A stretch of 64,000 bases of DNA from Kocuria sp. p3-SID1428 (GTDB lineage Bacteria; Actinomycetota; Actinomycetes; Actinomycetales; Micrococcaceae), in contig NZ_JALXVH010000004.1 of the NCBI RefSeq assembly GCF_025149945.1, positions 31,566 through 95,565 on the forward strand, given 5' to 3'. The notes under the pieces were generated by a model that was not told the DNA's origin, searched no databases, and saw only the letters and a program-made list of their open reading frames with translations. Shown here piece by piece: positions 31,519 to 39,049 of this stretch. The position numbers and the translations under genes were made by a program. Each line of letters opens with the position of its first letter. The stretch's first letter is position 1.

Positions 31519-32387
31519 GCACGACGACGATGACGACGAACCCGCAGCCACTGAACGAGACGGATGCGCGCGAGCTGACGAACCAGATCGCAGAAGGACT
31601 GGCTGATGTCCACGCGCTGATCGTGCAGGCCTGGGAGGGCCGCGTGTGGGAGCCGCTGGGCTTCGAGACCTGGGACGCCTGGATCGATGCGAACTTCCGC
31701 GGACTCCAGCTGCGTCCGCCGCGTGAGCAGCGCGACGAGGTCATTCAGTCCATGCGCGAAGCCGGCATGAGCATGCGGGCGATCTCACAGGCCACGGATC
31801 TGTCGTACAGCACGGTGCAGCGTGTCGCGCCGGCAGGTGACCCAAATGGGTCACCTGAGGAGTCCTCGAACGTCGTGGGTCTGGATGGCAAGTCCTACAA
31901 GAAGCCCAAGAAGTCGGTTCCGACGGCGGAAGACGCTGCCGAGTTCGCCGACGTCTCCCTGGACGGGCTCGGGATCTCCATGGTTGATCCCGCAAACCTG
32001 CCTGGAGCGGATGTCGATCAGGTGCTCTCTGGCGACGTCCTGGACCCGGAGCCGGTCTCCGGCCAGGAGTCGGAGCCGGCGGAGTCTGCTTGGTGGGAGG
32101 AGCCGCGACAGGCGCTGCTCGAGGCGGAGTCCCGCTGCGCAGCACTGCTGAGGCAGCGCAAGGCGGAGCCGCGCCTGACTGAGGATCCGCAAGACCCGGG
32201 GCCGACGCAGCTGACGATGGCTGCGGCGCGGACCGTACTGGCTGCTGGCGGAGTCATCGTCGATCTGGGTGTCACCGACCTGGATGGCGAGTCGCAGGAA
32301 GCACTGCGCCGTGTCCTGGGGACCGTGATCGAGTCCCTGGACGGTGTCATCGGGGATCTGGATGAGGCTGATGATGACCAGGCCTGA
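31515..32387 (+). CDS. HTH protein of actinobacterial plasmids/integrative elements
   Basis: 290 residues. It has an N-terminal helical region, a clear HTH (EVIQSMREAGMSMRAISQATDLSYSTVQRVAP), then a VVGLDGKSYKKPK motif often seen after the HTH in ParB-like or Rep-accessory proteins of actinobacterial mobile elements. The C-terminal half is acidic and probably flexible. Translationally coupled to the upstream XRE gene. Likely a DNA-binding maintenance or regulatory protein; partition activity is not shown. Confidence 0.65.
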   Translation: MSTTTMTTNPQPLNETDARELTNQIAEGLADVHALIVQAWEGRVWEPLGFETWDAWIDANFRGLQLRPPREQRDEVIQSMREAGMSMRAISQATDLSYSTVQRVAPAGDPNGSPEESSNVVGLDGKSYKKPKKSVPTAEDAAEFADVSLDGLGISMVDPANLPGADVDQVLSGDVLDPEPVSGQESEPAESAWWEEPRQALLEAESRCAALLRQRKAEPRLTEDPQDPGPTQLTMAAARTVLAAGGVIVDLGVTDLDGESQEALRRVLGTVIESLDGVIGDLDEADDDQA

Positions 32388-32472
32388 GCGCACAGAAAAC
32401 GATGCGCGCCCGGGGGCATCCGGACGCGCATCTCATCAGCAGAAAACCCGAGATTCAGAAGGATCAACGCTG

Positions 32473-33429
32473 GTGAGCGACACGGTAGCACCGACCCCGC
32501 CCCGCACGTCTCGAATCGACCCGGACACCCGGGGCGTCCAGTGGATCGTCGTGGGTCTGGTCGGGCTGCTGGGGCTGACTAGCTTCGCGGTGAGCTTCCG
32601 GGCGCTGCATGACGTGGCGGCATGGGCGGGCATCGGCCCGGGCCTGCAATGGGCCGTGCCGGTCTTCATCGACGGCGCGATCCTCACCTATGCGCTGGCG
32701 GTGCTGGTGCATCGGTCACGTGGTGAATCCGTGTGGCCGTCGTGGACCTCCTTGGCGGTGTTCACTGCGATGTCGGTGGCTGCGAACGCGGCGCACGCTG
32801 TGGCTGTGCCGCAGCAGGTGTGGTGGCAGACCTGGGTCGGTGCGTCCCTGGCTGCGCTGGCCCCGCTGGGGGTCTTCGCGGCGACCGAGCAAATGGCCCG
32901 TCTGGTGGTGCTGCGCCCGCAGGACCGGCAGGCCCCGGTGGAGCCTGTGGAGGCGCCTGAAGACTCGCTGTCCGTCCCAGTGGCCTCGCCTGAGCCGTCG
33001 CCGCAGGTGGGACAGGCAGCACCCGTACAGGCCCCAGTGGAGGCTGCGGGGCCGACCCTGGGACCGGAGGCCCCTGCTGAGGTGCCGGCACCTGAGCCTG
33101 CCCCCGAACCGGAGCCGGAAGCCCCCGTCGAGCCTGAGGCTCCTGCCGAGGTGCCGGCACCTGAGACGGAGCCGGAAGCCCCTGCCGAGGAGCCTGCAAT
33201 CAAGACCGCGCCGGTGGCACAGGTGCGCCCCGAGCGTGCGGCTGAGGAACCTGAAGGTCCGTCGGAGGATGACTTCACTGAGTGGGTGCTCGGGCGTCGT
33301 CGTGCCGGTGAGCCCGTCACGGGGTCGACTGCGGGCAGCTTCCTGGGCGTGTCTGAGCGCACGGGGCGCAACCGGATCAAGGAGCTGCGTGCGGCGCGGC
33401 CTGAGCTGTTCGAGGAGGACGCAGCATGA
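32473..33429 (+). CDS. DUF2637 membrane protein with Pro/Glu/Ala-rich repeats and C-terminal helical domain
   Basis: 318 residues. Four membrane segments in about residues 20-135 (VVGLVGLLGLTSFAVSFRAL...GLQWAVPVFIDGAILTYALAVLVHRS...) are the DUF2637/SpdB-like signature common in Streptomyces and related conjugative elements, where such proteins aid plasmid spread. They are followed by PEAPAEVPAPEPEPE repeats and a small DNA-binding-like tail (EWVLGRRRAGEPVTGSTAGSFLGVSERTGRNRIKELR). The GTG at 32473 has GAAGGA 9 nt upstream; an ATG at 32374 is also in frame. It overlaps the rep-like gene by 4 nt. Confidence 0.75.
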   Translation: MSDTVAPTPPRTSRIDPDTRGVQWIVVGLVGLLGLTSFAVSFRALHDVAAWAGIGPGLQWAVPVFIDGAILTYALAVLVHRSRGESVWPSWTSLAVFTAMSVAANAAHAVAVPQQVWWQTWVGASLAALAPLGVFAATEQMARLVVLRPQDRQAPVEPVEAPEDSLSVPVASPEPSPQVGQAAPVQAPVEAAGPTLGPEAPAEVPAPEPAPEPEPEAPVEPEAPAEVPAPETEPEAPAEEPAIKTAPVAQVRPERAAEEPEGPSEDDFTEWVLGRRRAGEPVTGSTAGSFLGVSERTGRNRIKELRAARPELFEEDAA

Positions 33430-34523
33430 GCATCAGGGCGATCTCGTGGGCGTGGACGCAGCAGGTGAAGTCTTCGCAGAAGCTGGTGCTGATGGCCCTT
33501 GCGGACAGCGCTGACGACTTCGGGGAGGCCCGGGTCTCGCAGTCCTTCCTGGCATGGAAGACCGAGTACAGCGAGCGGTTCGTGCGCAAGGCCATCACGG
33601 AGTTGGAAGAAGCCGGTCTCATGACGCGGGTGCGCACGACTCGGCGCGACGGAACGCGCGGCGTGGATGGTCTCGTGCTGCACCTGGAGAAGGCCAGCTC
33701 CAAGGCCGCCTGGGGCGGTCTCAGCGAGGTGCGCCGGCAGCTGCGAGAGCAGGTGTCGCAGCGCGGTCTGCCTGCCGGTGAGGACTTCGGCCCGGATCTC
33801 GTGGCCGAGCAACCGGAAGGTATCGCGCCCAGTCAGAGCCACCGGAACAACGTGCCGGTGGACGAAGCGCCGCCTGTGGATAACTCCGTTTCGCCTAGTG
33901 GGAACCACCGGAACAACGTGCCGGTAGAGGGGTCCTACCGGAACACTGTTCCGGTCCTACCGGAACGACGTGCCGGTAGTGACCCTCGCGGACTCTCTAC
34001 TACGCGCGCGCCCGTCTTTTATCCATCATCATCATCCGTGCCCGAGGACGGGCCTGTGGATGATGATCGACCGATGACGATGATCGAGGATCATCCTCAG
34101 CAGCCGACTCCGGCTAGCCGTCCGAGCCAGCACCGAGGCGTGAACGTCGCTCGGTTGCGGATGGAGCACGGGGCCGCCGTCGGGTCGTGGCCGGAAGCTG
34201 TCTGGGTCGCGGTGGTGGATCTCGTGCTCAGCCGGGCTCGCGGGGCGGTGAGCCGACCGCAGGCTTTCGTCAGCCGAGCGATTGAGAACGATCACGGCGT
34301 GATGATCGAAGCTGCCGAGGCCGTCGGACAGCTCGAGGACGTCTTCCGCGCCACGGCGCAGCCTGGCCCCGGGCAAGTGGCTCAGCCGGTCGTCCCGGCA
34401 GCTCGAGCAGCCGTGTCGACGCGTCGGGTGTCGTGCCCGGTCCACCACACGGATCACCTGGAATCTCACGAGTGTGGCGGTTGCCGAGCCGACCGGCTGG
34501 CACAACGGTCCGAGGAGGGCTGA
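33426..34523 (+). CDS. Winged-helix replication-initiator-like protein
   Basis: 365 residues. The N-terminus (ISWAWTQQVKSSQKLVLMALADSADDFGEARVSQSFLAWKTEYSERFVRKAITELEEAGLM) is the helix-turn-helix domain of phage and plasmid Rep-like proteins of actinobacteria. The middle is low-complexity and encoded by iterons (RNNVPV repeated). The C-terminus holds a putative zinc knuckle (CPVHHTDHLESHECGGCRADR). It is coupled to the DUF2637 gene by ATGA. Role in replication initiation is inferred from domain type, iterons and DnaA box within the gene. Confidence 0.65.
   Translation: MSIRAISWAWTQQVKSSQKLVLMALADSADDFGEARVSQSFLAWKTEYSERFVRKAITELEEAGLMTRVRTTRRDGTRGVDGLVLHLEKASSKAAWGGLSEVRRQLREQVSQRGLPAGEDFGPDLVAEQPEGIAPSQSHRNNVPVDEAPPVDNSVSPSGNHRNNVPVEGSYRNTVPVLPERRAGSDPRGLSTTRAPVFYPSSSSVPEDGPVDDDRPMTMIEDHPQQPTPASRPSQHRGVNVARLRMEHGAAVGSWPEAVWVAVVDLVLSRARGAVSRPQAFVSRAIENDHGVMIEAAEAVGQLEDVFRATAQPGPGQVAQPVVPAARAAVSTRRVSCPVHHTDHLESHECGGCRADRLAQRSEEG
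33841..33977. repeat. Four 19-bp iterons inside the rep-like gene (candidate origin)
   Basis: Copies at 33841-33859, 33907-33925, 33937-33955 and 33959-33977. The first two read ACCGGAACAACGTGCCGGT; the others differ at one to three central bases. Each is itself an inverted repeat (ACCGG...CCGGT). Start-to-start spacings are 66, 30 and 22 bp. Confidence 0.8.
33875..33883 (-). promoter_or_regulatory. Perfect DnaA box
   Basis: TGTGGATAA, the complement of the consensus TTATCCACA, between iterons 1 and 2. A near match (TGTGGATGA) lies at about 34049. An AT-richer stretch (CTTTTATCCATCATCATC) follows at about 34015-34033. Confidence 0.65.
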
Positions 34524-34526
34524 ACG

Positions 34527-35396
34527 ATGGCAGGACTGGACAACCCGCAGCAGACCGCTGGTCGGCTGGTGGCAAGCTCGCCGGAGGCGTGGCAGGCCGT
34601 GCTGGAGACGATGGAGGCTGTTTCCCCGGTGATTCGCTCAGTGCTGGGGCCGGCTGGATTCGGCTCCGAGGCCGAGGACATCGAGCAGGAAACGATCATC
34701 TCGGCGGTCAAGGGCATCGGTCGCTGGAGCGCAACGGAAGGGCCGCTCGTGGCCTGGGTGACGATGATCGGCAAGCGTCGAGCCATCGACTTCATCCGCC
34801 GTCAGAAGCACATGAGCCGCACGGCGGTGGTCTTCGCCGGGCAGGGCGGAGACGAGGACGACGCTCAGGTGATCGACGTGGCCGAGGCCTCGTTCGAGGA
34901 GCAGTTTCTGGACCGGGAGGAGGCCTGGGCGACTGTGGAGTCCGTGCTGGGGCAGGTGCAGCTGCTGCTGCGCAATCGCGAGACCGTCGCTCGGGCCCTG
35001 GTGGTTCTGGTGCGCTGCGACGGCGACGTAGCGGAGGCCTCGCGGTTGATGGGCCTGCCGGAGCCGATGCTGCGTGAAGCGCGCCGGGAGACCGTGCGCA
35101 TGGCCCTGGTTGTGCGCAATGCGCTGCGGCTGCACGACGGTGGTGGGAAGGTCGGAATGACCGAGCTGTGGGCCTGCCTGCCTGACGGGGTCGGGTCGTG
35201 GACACGGGTTGTCGCGGTCGAGGTCGCGAAGGCCGGCGGGGTCGAGCGCGTGCGTGCCTCGGTCGTGGCGAAGACTTGGGGCTGGAGCGAGTCGACGGCT
35301 CGGCAGCGGATCGCGGACACGCTGTGGCTGCTGTCCGTGGCGCGGACGCTCGGCGAAGGCGGGCGAATCATCCCGCAGCAGAAGGTGGCTTGCTGA
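34527..35396 (+). CDS. RNA polymerase sigma-70-like (ECF-type) protein
   Basis: 289 residues. Region 2 is recognisable: AEDIEQETIISAVKGIGRWSATEGPLVAWVTMIGKRRAIDFIRRQ (core binding and -10 recognition). Downstream are HTH-like stretches (GDVAEASRLMGLPEPMLREARRE and WGWSESTARQRIADTLWLL) that could act as region 4. It is the last gene of the maintenance module, 3 nt after the rep-like gene. It may direct element promoters. The IS3 element begins 9 nt after its stop, so the 3' end could be altered. Confidence 0.65.
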   Translation: MAGLDNPQQTAGRLVASSPEAWQAVLETMEAVSPVIRSVLGPAGFGSEAEDIEQETIISAVKGIGRWSATEGPLVAWVTMIGKRRAIDFIRRQKHMSRTAVVFAGQGGDEDDAQVIDVAEASFEEQFLDREEAWATVESVLGQVQLLLRNRETVARALVVLVRCDGDVAEASRLMGLPEPMLREARRETVRMALVVRNALRLHDGGGKVGMTELWACLPDGVGSWTRVVAVEVAKAGGVERVRASVVAKTWGWSESTARQRIADTLWLLSVARTLGEGGRIIPQQKVAC

Positions 35397-35474
35397 TCCG
35401 GACCAGGGACTGCCGCACGGATAGGTGACATCTGATCTGGCTTGCCCGTTGGGCGGCCTGGAAGGATGTGCATC

Positions 35475-35747
35475 ATGCCCGCTGCCTACCCCCAGGAGTT
35501 CCGCGAAGACGTCGTGCGAGTGGCCCGGTCCCGCGAGGACGGCGTCACTCTCGCGCAGATCGCGAAGGACTTCGGCGTCCACGAGATGACGCTGCACAAA
35601 TGGATCCGCCAAGCCGATATCGACGACGGCAACCGCCCCGGCAAGAGCCGGGAAGATTCCACCGAGCTGCGCGATGCGCGCAAGCAGATCCGGCTGCTCG
35701 AGCAGGAGAACGAGGTCCTCCGCCGTGCCGCGGCCTACCTGTCCTAG
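35475..35747 (+). CDS. IS3-family transposase OrfA
   Basis: 90 residues. Helix-turn-helix (GVTLAQIAKDFGVHEMTLHKWIRQADID) followed by a leucine-zipper-like coiled coil (LRDARKQIRLLEQENEVLRRAAAYL). This binds the IS ends and multimerises. ATG 35475. The stop (TAG) precedes orfB. Confidence 0.88.
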   Translation: MPAAYPQEFREDVVRVARSREDGVTLAQIAKDFGVHEMTLHKWIRQADIDDGNRPGKSREDSTELRDARKQIRLLEQENEVLRRAAAYLS

Positions 35748-35779
35748 GCGAACCTGCCGGGAAAAGGTTCTACCCGCTC

Positions 35780-36641
35780 GTGAGTGAGCTCGCCGCTGAC
35801 GGCATCCCCGTCGCGGTGTCCCTGCGGGTCCTGAAGCTCTCCCGCCAGCCCTACTACCGCTGGCGCCACCAGCAGGTCACCCAGGCTGAGTTGACTGAGG
35901 CATACCGGTCCAACGCGTTACTGGACGCCCACGTCGACGACCCCGAGTACGGGTACCGGTTCCTGGTCGGCGAAGCCGCCGAGGTCGGCGAAGTGATGTG
36001 CGAGCGGACGGCATGGAGCATCTGCCGGGACAACCAGTGGTGGTCCGTGTTCGGGAAGAATCGCGGCAAGAACGGAAAGCGTCCCGGGCCGCTGGTCCAC
36101 GACGATCTCGTGAAGCGGGACTTCTCCGCCGATGACGTCAACGAACTGTGGCTGACCGACATCACAGAGCACTGGACCGACGAGGGAAAGCTCTACCTCT
36201 GCGCCATCAAGGACGTGTTCTCAGCCCGGATCGTCGGCTACTCGATCAGCGACCGTATGAAGGCACGACTGGCGGTGAACGCCCTGGACAACGCCGCTTC
36301 CCGCCGCGGTCACGTCGCTGGCTGCATCGTGCATTCGGACCGAGGATCCCAGTTCCGGTCACGCAAATTCGTGCAGACGTTGAACCGTCATCACCTCATC
36401 GGGTCGATGGGGAAAGTCGGTGCCGCTGGGGGACAACGCCGCGATGGAGTCCTTCTTCGCCCTGCTGCAGAAGAACGTCCTGGACCGGAAGCGGTGGCGG
36501 ACCCGCGACGAGCTCCGGATCGCGATCGTTACCTGGATCGAACGCAAGTATCACCGCCGCCGTCGACAGGCCCGTCTGGGTCGATTGACCCCCATCGAAT
36601 ACGAGACCATCATGAACCCCGCCGTGGACCTCGCGGCCTGA
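35780..36641 (+). pseudogene. IS3-family transposase OrfB, frameshifted
   Basis: Integrase-core (DDE) protein. First Asp in ELWLTDITEHWTDEGK, second in CIVHSDRGSQFRSRKF, Glu in NAAMESFFALLQKNVL. The frame changes at a G-run (GGGGG, 36428-36432): one G too many separates VGAAG from DNAAMES. The partial copy at 51.5 kb reads through this point without the shift, so this copy is probably inactive. GTG 35780 is a likely start; the frame is open further upstream. Confidence 0.75.
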
Positions 36642-36662
36642 AACCCCAACTGTCACCTGTTC

Positions 36663-37505
36663 GTGCGGCAGTCCCAAGGCATGTCCCGCGGCCGCTACGA
36701 CACCCGGGTACCGGCCCTGGGTGCCGGAGCGGAGGTGGACGGGGTGGCCACCGCGTTCAACACCATGGCGGCTCGTCTGCAAAGTACCGAAGGCACCCGC
36801 CGGCGGATGCTCTCGGACCTGGCCCATGAGATGCGCACCCCGATCTCGGTGCTCACCGTGTACTGCGAAGGCCTCCAGGACGGGGTCATCCACTGGGACG
36901 AAACCACCAGCGAGATCATGACCGACCAGCTGGGACGCCTCACCCGGCTGGTCGAGGACATCACCGATGTCTCCCGCGCCGAGGAGGGGCGCATCGACCT
37001 GGACCGCGCAGAACAGCCCGTGCTCGAACTGCTGCACACCGCCGCCGAGGCCCACAGGGAGTCCTACGCGGCCAAGGGCGTGGCCCTCGACGTGGACGTC
37101 GACGATGAGACCGGGGTCCTGGAGGTGGACCGGCAGCGGATGGGGCAGGTGCTGGGCAATCTGCTCACCAACGCCCTGCGCCACACCCCAGCGGGTGGGA
37201 CGGTCACCGTCAGTGCCACCCATCAGATGTCCGGCCAAGTGGTCCTCTGCATCAGCGACACCGGTGAGGGCATCAGTGCCGAGCAACTGCCTCAGGTGTT
37301 CGAGCGCTTCTGGCGCGGGGACACCGCCCGGGACCGAGACCACGGCGGCTCGGGGATCGGGCTGGCCATCTCCAAAGCACTGGTCGAAGCCCACGGCGGC
37401 ACCCTGACCGCCGCCTCCCCCGGCCCCAGACACGGCGCGGTGTTCACCATCCAGTTGCCGACCCCCCAACTGGCCGATCTGCCTCCCGCTCGGGAGGCTC
37501 ACTGA
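36663..37505 (+). pseudogene. 5'-truncated sensor histidine kinase (BaeS/CopS-like)
   Basis: About 275 residues begin inside the IS3 right end (GTG 36663) and run into a HAMP tail (RGRYDTRVPALGAGAEVDGVATAFNTMAARL). HisKA phospho-acceptor His is in LAHEMRTPISVL, and an intact ATPase domain follows: N-box NLLTNALRHTP, G1 DTGEGIS, F FERFWRG, G2 GGSGIGLAI. The sensor and membrane segments and the usual upstream response regulator are missing. The fragment may still be translated as a soluble kinase. The position before copper genes suggests it once sensed copper or envelope stress. Confidence 0.8.
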
Positions 37506-37516
37506 CATCCTTGCAC

Positions 37517-37535
37517 TATACCCCCCCAGGGTATA
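37517..37535. promoter_or_regulatory. CsoR-like copper operator
   Basis: TATACCC-CCCCA-GGGTATA, the palindromic GC-tract operator recognised by CsoR-family copper repressors, 55 nt before the HMA protein gene. No csoR lies in the window. Confidence 0.65.
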
Positions 37536-37589
37536 TACCTGAGAGGCGAGGGGCGTTCCCCGTTCCCTCACGATCCGAAGGAGCCCACC

Positions 37590-37928
37590 ATGACCAGCTC
37601 GCCCCGCCACCCCCTGCCGATGGCCGCCACCGGTTGCGCCTGCTGCGCTCCCACCTCTGTCCCCGAGGAAGCGGGGACTGCCGTCGAGGCGCAGTCGCCG
37701 TCCTCGGACGGCACCGCCACGACCTACCAGGTGGAGGGCATGACCTGCGGCCACTGCGCCGGCCGGGTCACCGAGGCCCTCACGGCGTTGGAGGGGGTCC
37801 TTGACGTGCAGATCGACCTCGTAGCCGGCGAGGCTTCGGCCGTTACCGTGACCAGCACCACCCCTGTCGCAGAGGAATCCGTGCGCGCCGCAGTGGCGCG
37901 TGCAGGATATGCGGTCACCTCTTCCTGA
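37590..37928 (+). CDS. Heavy-metal-associated (HMA) domain protein, copper chaperone-like
   Basis: 112 residues. An N-terminal extension with CACC is followed by a single HMA domain (residues about 47-112) with the Cu(I)-binding GMTCGHCAGRV motif. A short ferredoxin-like fold ends AVARAGYAVTSS. It is similar to CopZ but with a Cys-containing lead that may bind extra metal. RBS GAAGGAG upstream of ATG 37590. First gene downstream of the CsoR-like operator. Confidence 0.88.
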   Translation: MTSSPRHPLPMAATGCACCAPTSVPEEAGTAVEAQSPSSDGTATTYQVEGMTCGHCAGRVTEALTALEGVLDVQIDLVAGEASAVTVTSTTPVAEESVRAAVARAGYAVTSS

Positions 37929-38028
37929 GCGTGCCGGGACCGGATCCCCCACGGCCCGACCCGGCTCCCGGTCTCCAGGCCCTGCCTGGGGCCACCACCA
38001 CCCGACTACCCCACGTAAGGACATCCCC

Positions 38029-38694
38029 ATGAACCGAGCCTCTTCCCTCACCGCCGTGGCCCTCGCCTCTGCCCTGGCCCTGGCCGGCTGAGGCACCGGA
38101 GGCGGAGAGAACACTGACGCGGCCTCCGAGACCACCAGCTCCACAGCTGCCGCCACCGGGGCCGGCAGCGCCTCGAGCACCCCGTCGGGCGCTACCTCAG
38201 GGGAACCGATCGCTGAAGAGCACAACGACGACGACGTGATGTTCGCGCAGATGATGATCCCGCACCACGAGCAGGCCGTGGACATGAGCGAGATCCTGCT
38301 GGCCAAGGACGACGTCCCCGCCGATGTCCGGGCCTTCGCCCAGAAGGTCGTCGATGCCCAGGGCCCGGAGATCGAGCGCATGAACCAGATGCTGCGGACC
38401 TGGGAAGCGCCGATGCCCGGCGAGGACTCCACGTCCATGGGCCACGGGGCCGGCGGGATGATGAGCGAGGAGGACATGGGCATGCTCAACGATGCGCAGG
38501 GGACGGACGCGGCCCGGCTGTACCTGGAGCAGATGACCGTCCACCACGAGGGCGCGGTCGAGATGGCCCGGGACCAGGTCGAGCAGGGGCAGAACCCCCA
38601 GGCCGTCGAGCTCGCCCGCCAGGTGGTCGAGGACCAGGAGGCGGAGATCACCGAGATGGAGCAGATGCTCCAGGAGCTGCCGGACGGTTCCTGA
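38029..38694 (+). pseudogene. DUF305 lipoprotein interrupted by UGA at the lipobox cysteine
   Basis: One frame reads MNRASSLTAVALASALALAG, then TGA (38089-38091), then GTGGGENTDAASETT and a full DUF305 domain. A lipoprotein would need Cys exactly where TGA stands (L-A-G-C), so TGC to TGA is one change. The DUF305 domain keeps its two HH motifs (MMIPHHEQAVDMSEI and MTVHHEGAVEMA) and Met/His-rich loop (MGHGAGGMMSEEDMGM), typical of the copper-associated ferritin-like family. Re-initiation at ATG 38239 would give an unexported protein. Otherwise intact, which suggests a recent mutation or base error. Confidence 0.75.
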
Positions 38695-38773
38695 CCGCCC
38701 CGGTGACCGGCGTCGCCGCCCACGGGCGGCGCTCTGCAGGAAGCAACGAACCGATCGATGAAGGAGGACCGCG

Positions 38774-39049
38774 ATGATGTGGGGCGACGGCATGGGAGGA
38801 GGCATGGGCTGGATGTGGATCTTCTGGCTCCTGCTGATCCTGGGCACGGTGGTGCTGATCTTCGTGCTCGTGAAGGCGTTCACCGGGAACTCGGGCGGCG
38901 GGACCCGGCAGGGCGGGAGCGCCCCGCCACCGACGGGTGCCGGCCCGCGCCGGTCCCGGGAGATCCTCGAGGAGCGCTACGCGCGCGGGGAGATCAGCAC
39001 CGAGGAGTACCGCGAGCGGCTGCGGACCCTGGACGAGGACGACCGGTGA
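38774..39049 (+). CDS. Short membrane protein with SHOCT domain
   Basis: 91 residues. Met/Gly/Trp-rich N-terminus (MMWGDGMGGGMGWMW), one membrane helix (IFWLLLILGTVVLIFVLVKAF), a Gly/Pro linker, and a C-terminal SHOCT motif (REILEERYARGEISTEEYRERLRTL). Often found next to DUF305 and multicopper oxidase genes in actinobacterial copper islands. RBS GAAGGAGG precedes ATG. It overlaps the oxidase gene by 4 nt (GTGA). Confidence 0.85.
   Translation: MMWGDGMGGGMGWMWIFWLLLILGTVVLIFVLVKAFTGNSGGGTRQGGSAPPPTGAGPRRSREILEERYARGEISTEEYRERLRTLDEDDR

Larger units (their letters stand above)
35406..36675 (+). mobile_element. IS3-family insertion sequence (1.27 kb)
   Basis: Terminal inverted repeats: left GGGACTGCCGCACGGATAGG (35406 on) and right complement GGGACTGCCGCACGAACAGG (ending 36675), both continuing with TGACA. 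It contains orfA and orfB. No target duplication is seen (flanks differ), so the neighbours were probably joined by recombination. The right 36 nt are identical to the end of the fragment at 51374. Confidence 0.85.

Noticed and set aside
35739..35790. Programmed -1 frameshift joining OrfA and OrfB of the IS3 element
   Set aside because: The A-rich stretch (GAAAAGG, about 35761) lies after the OrfA stop, so it cannot be the slip site for OrfA to OrfB.
38089..38091. Selenocysteine at the DUF305 UGA
   Set aside because: No SECIS-like hairpin was recognised by eye, Sec is not known at lipoboxes, and one base change from TGC explains it. Kept only as a remote alternative.
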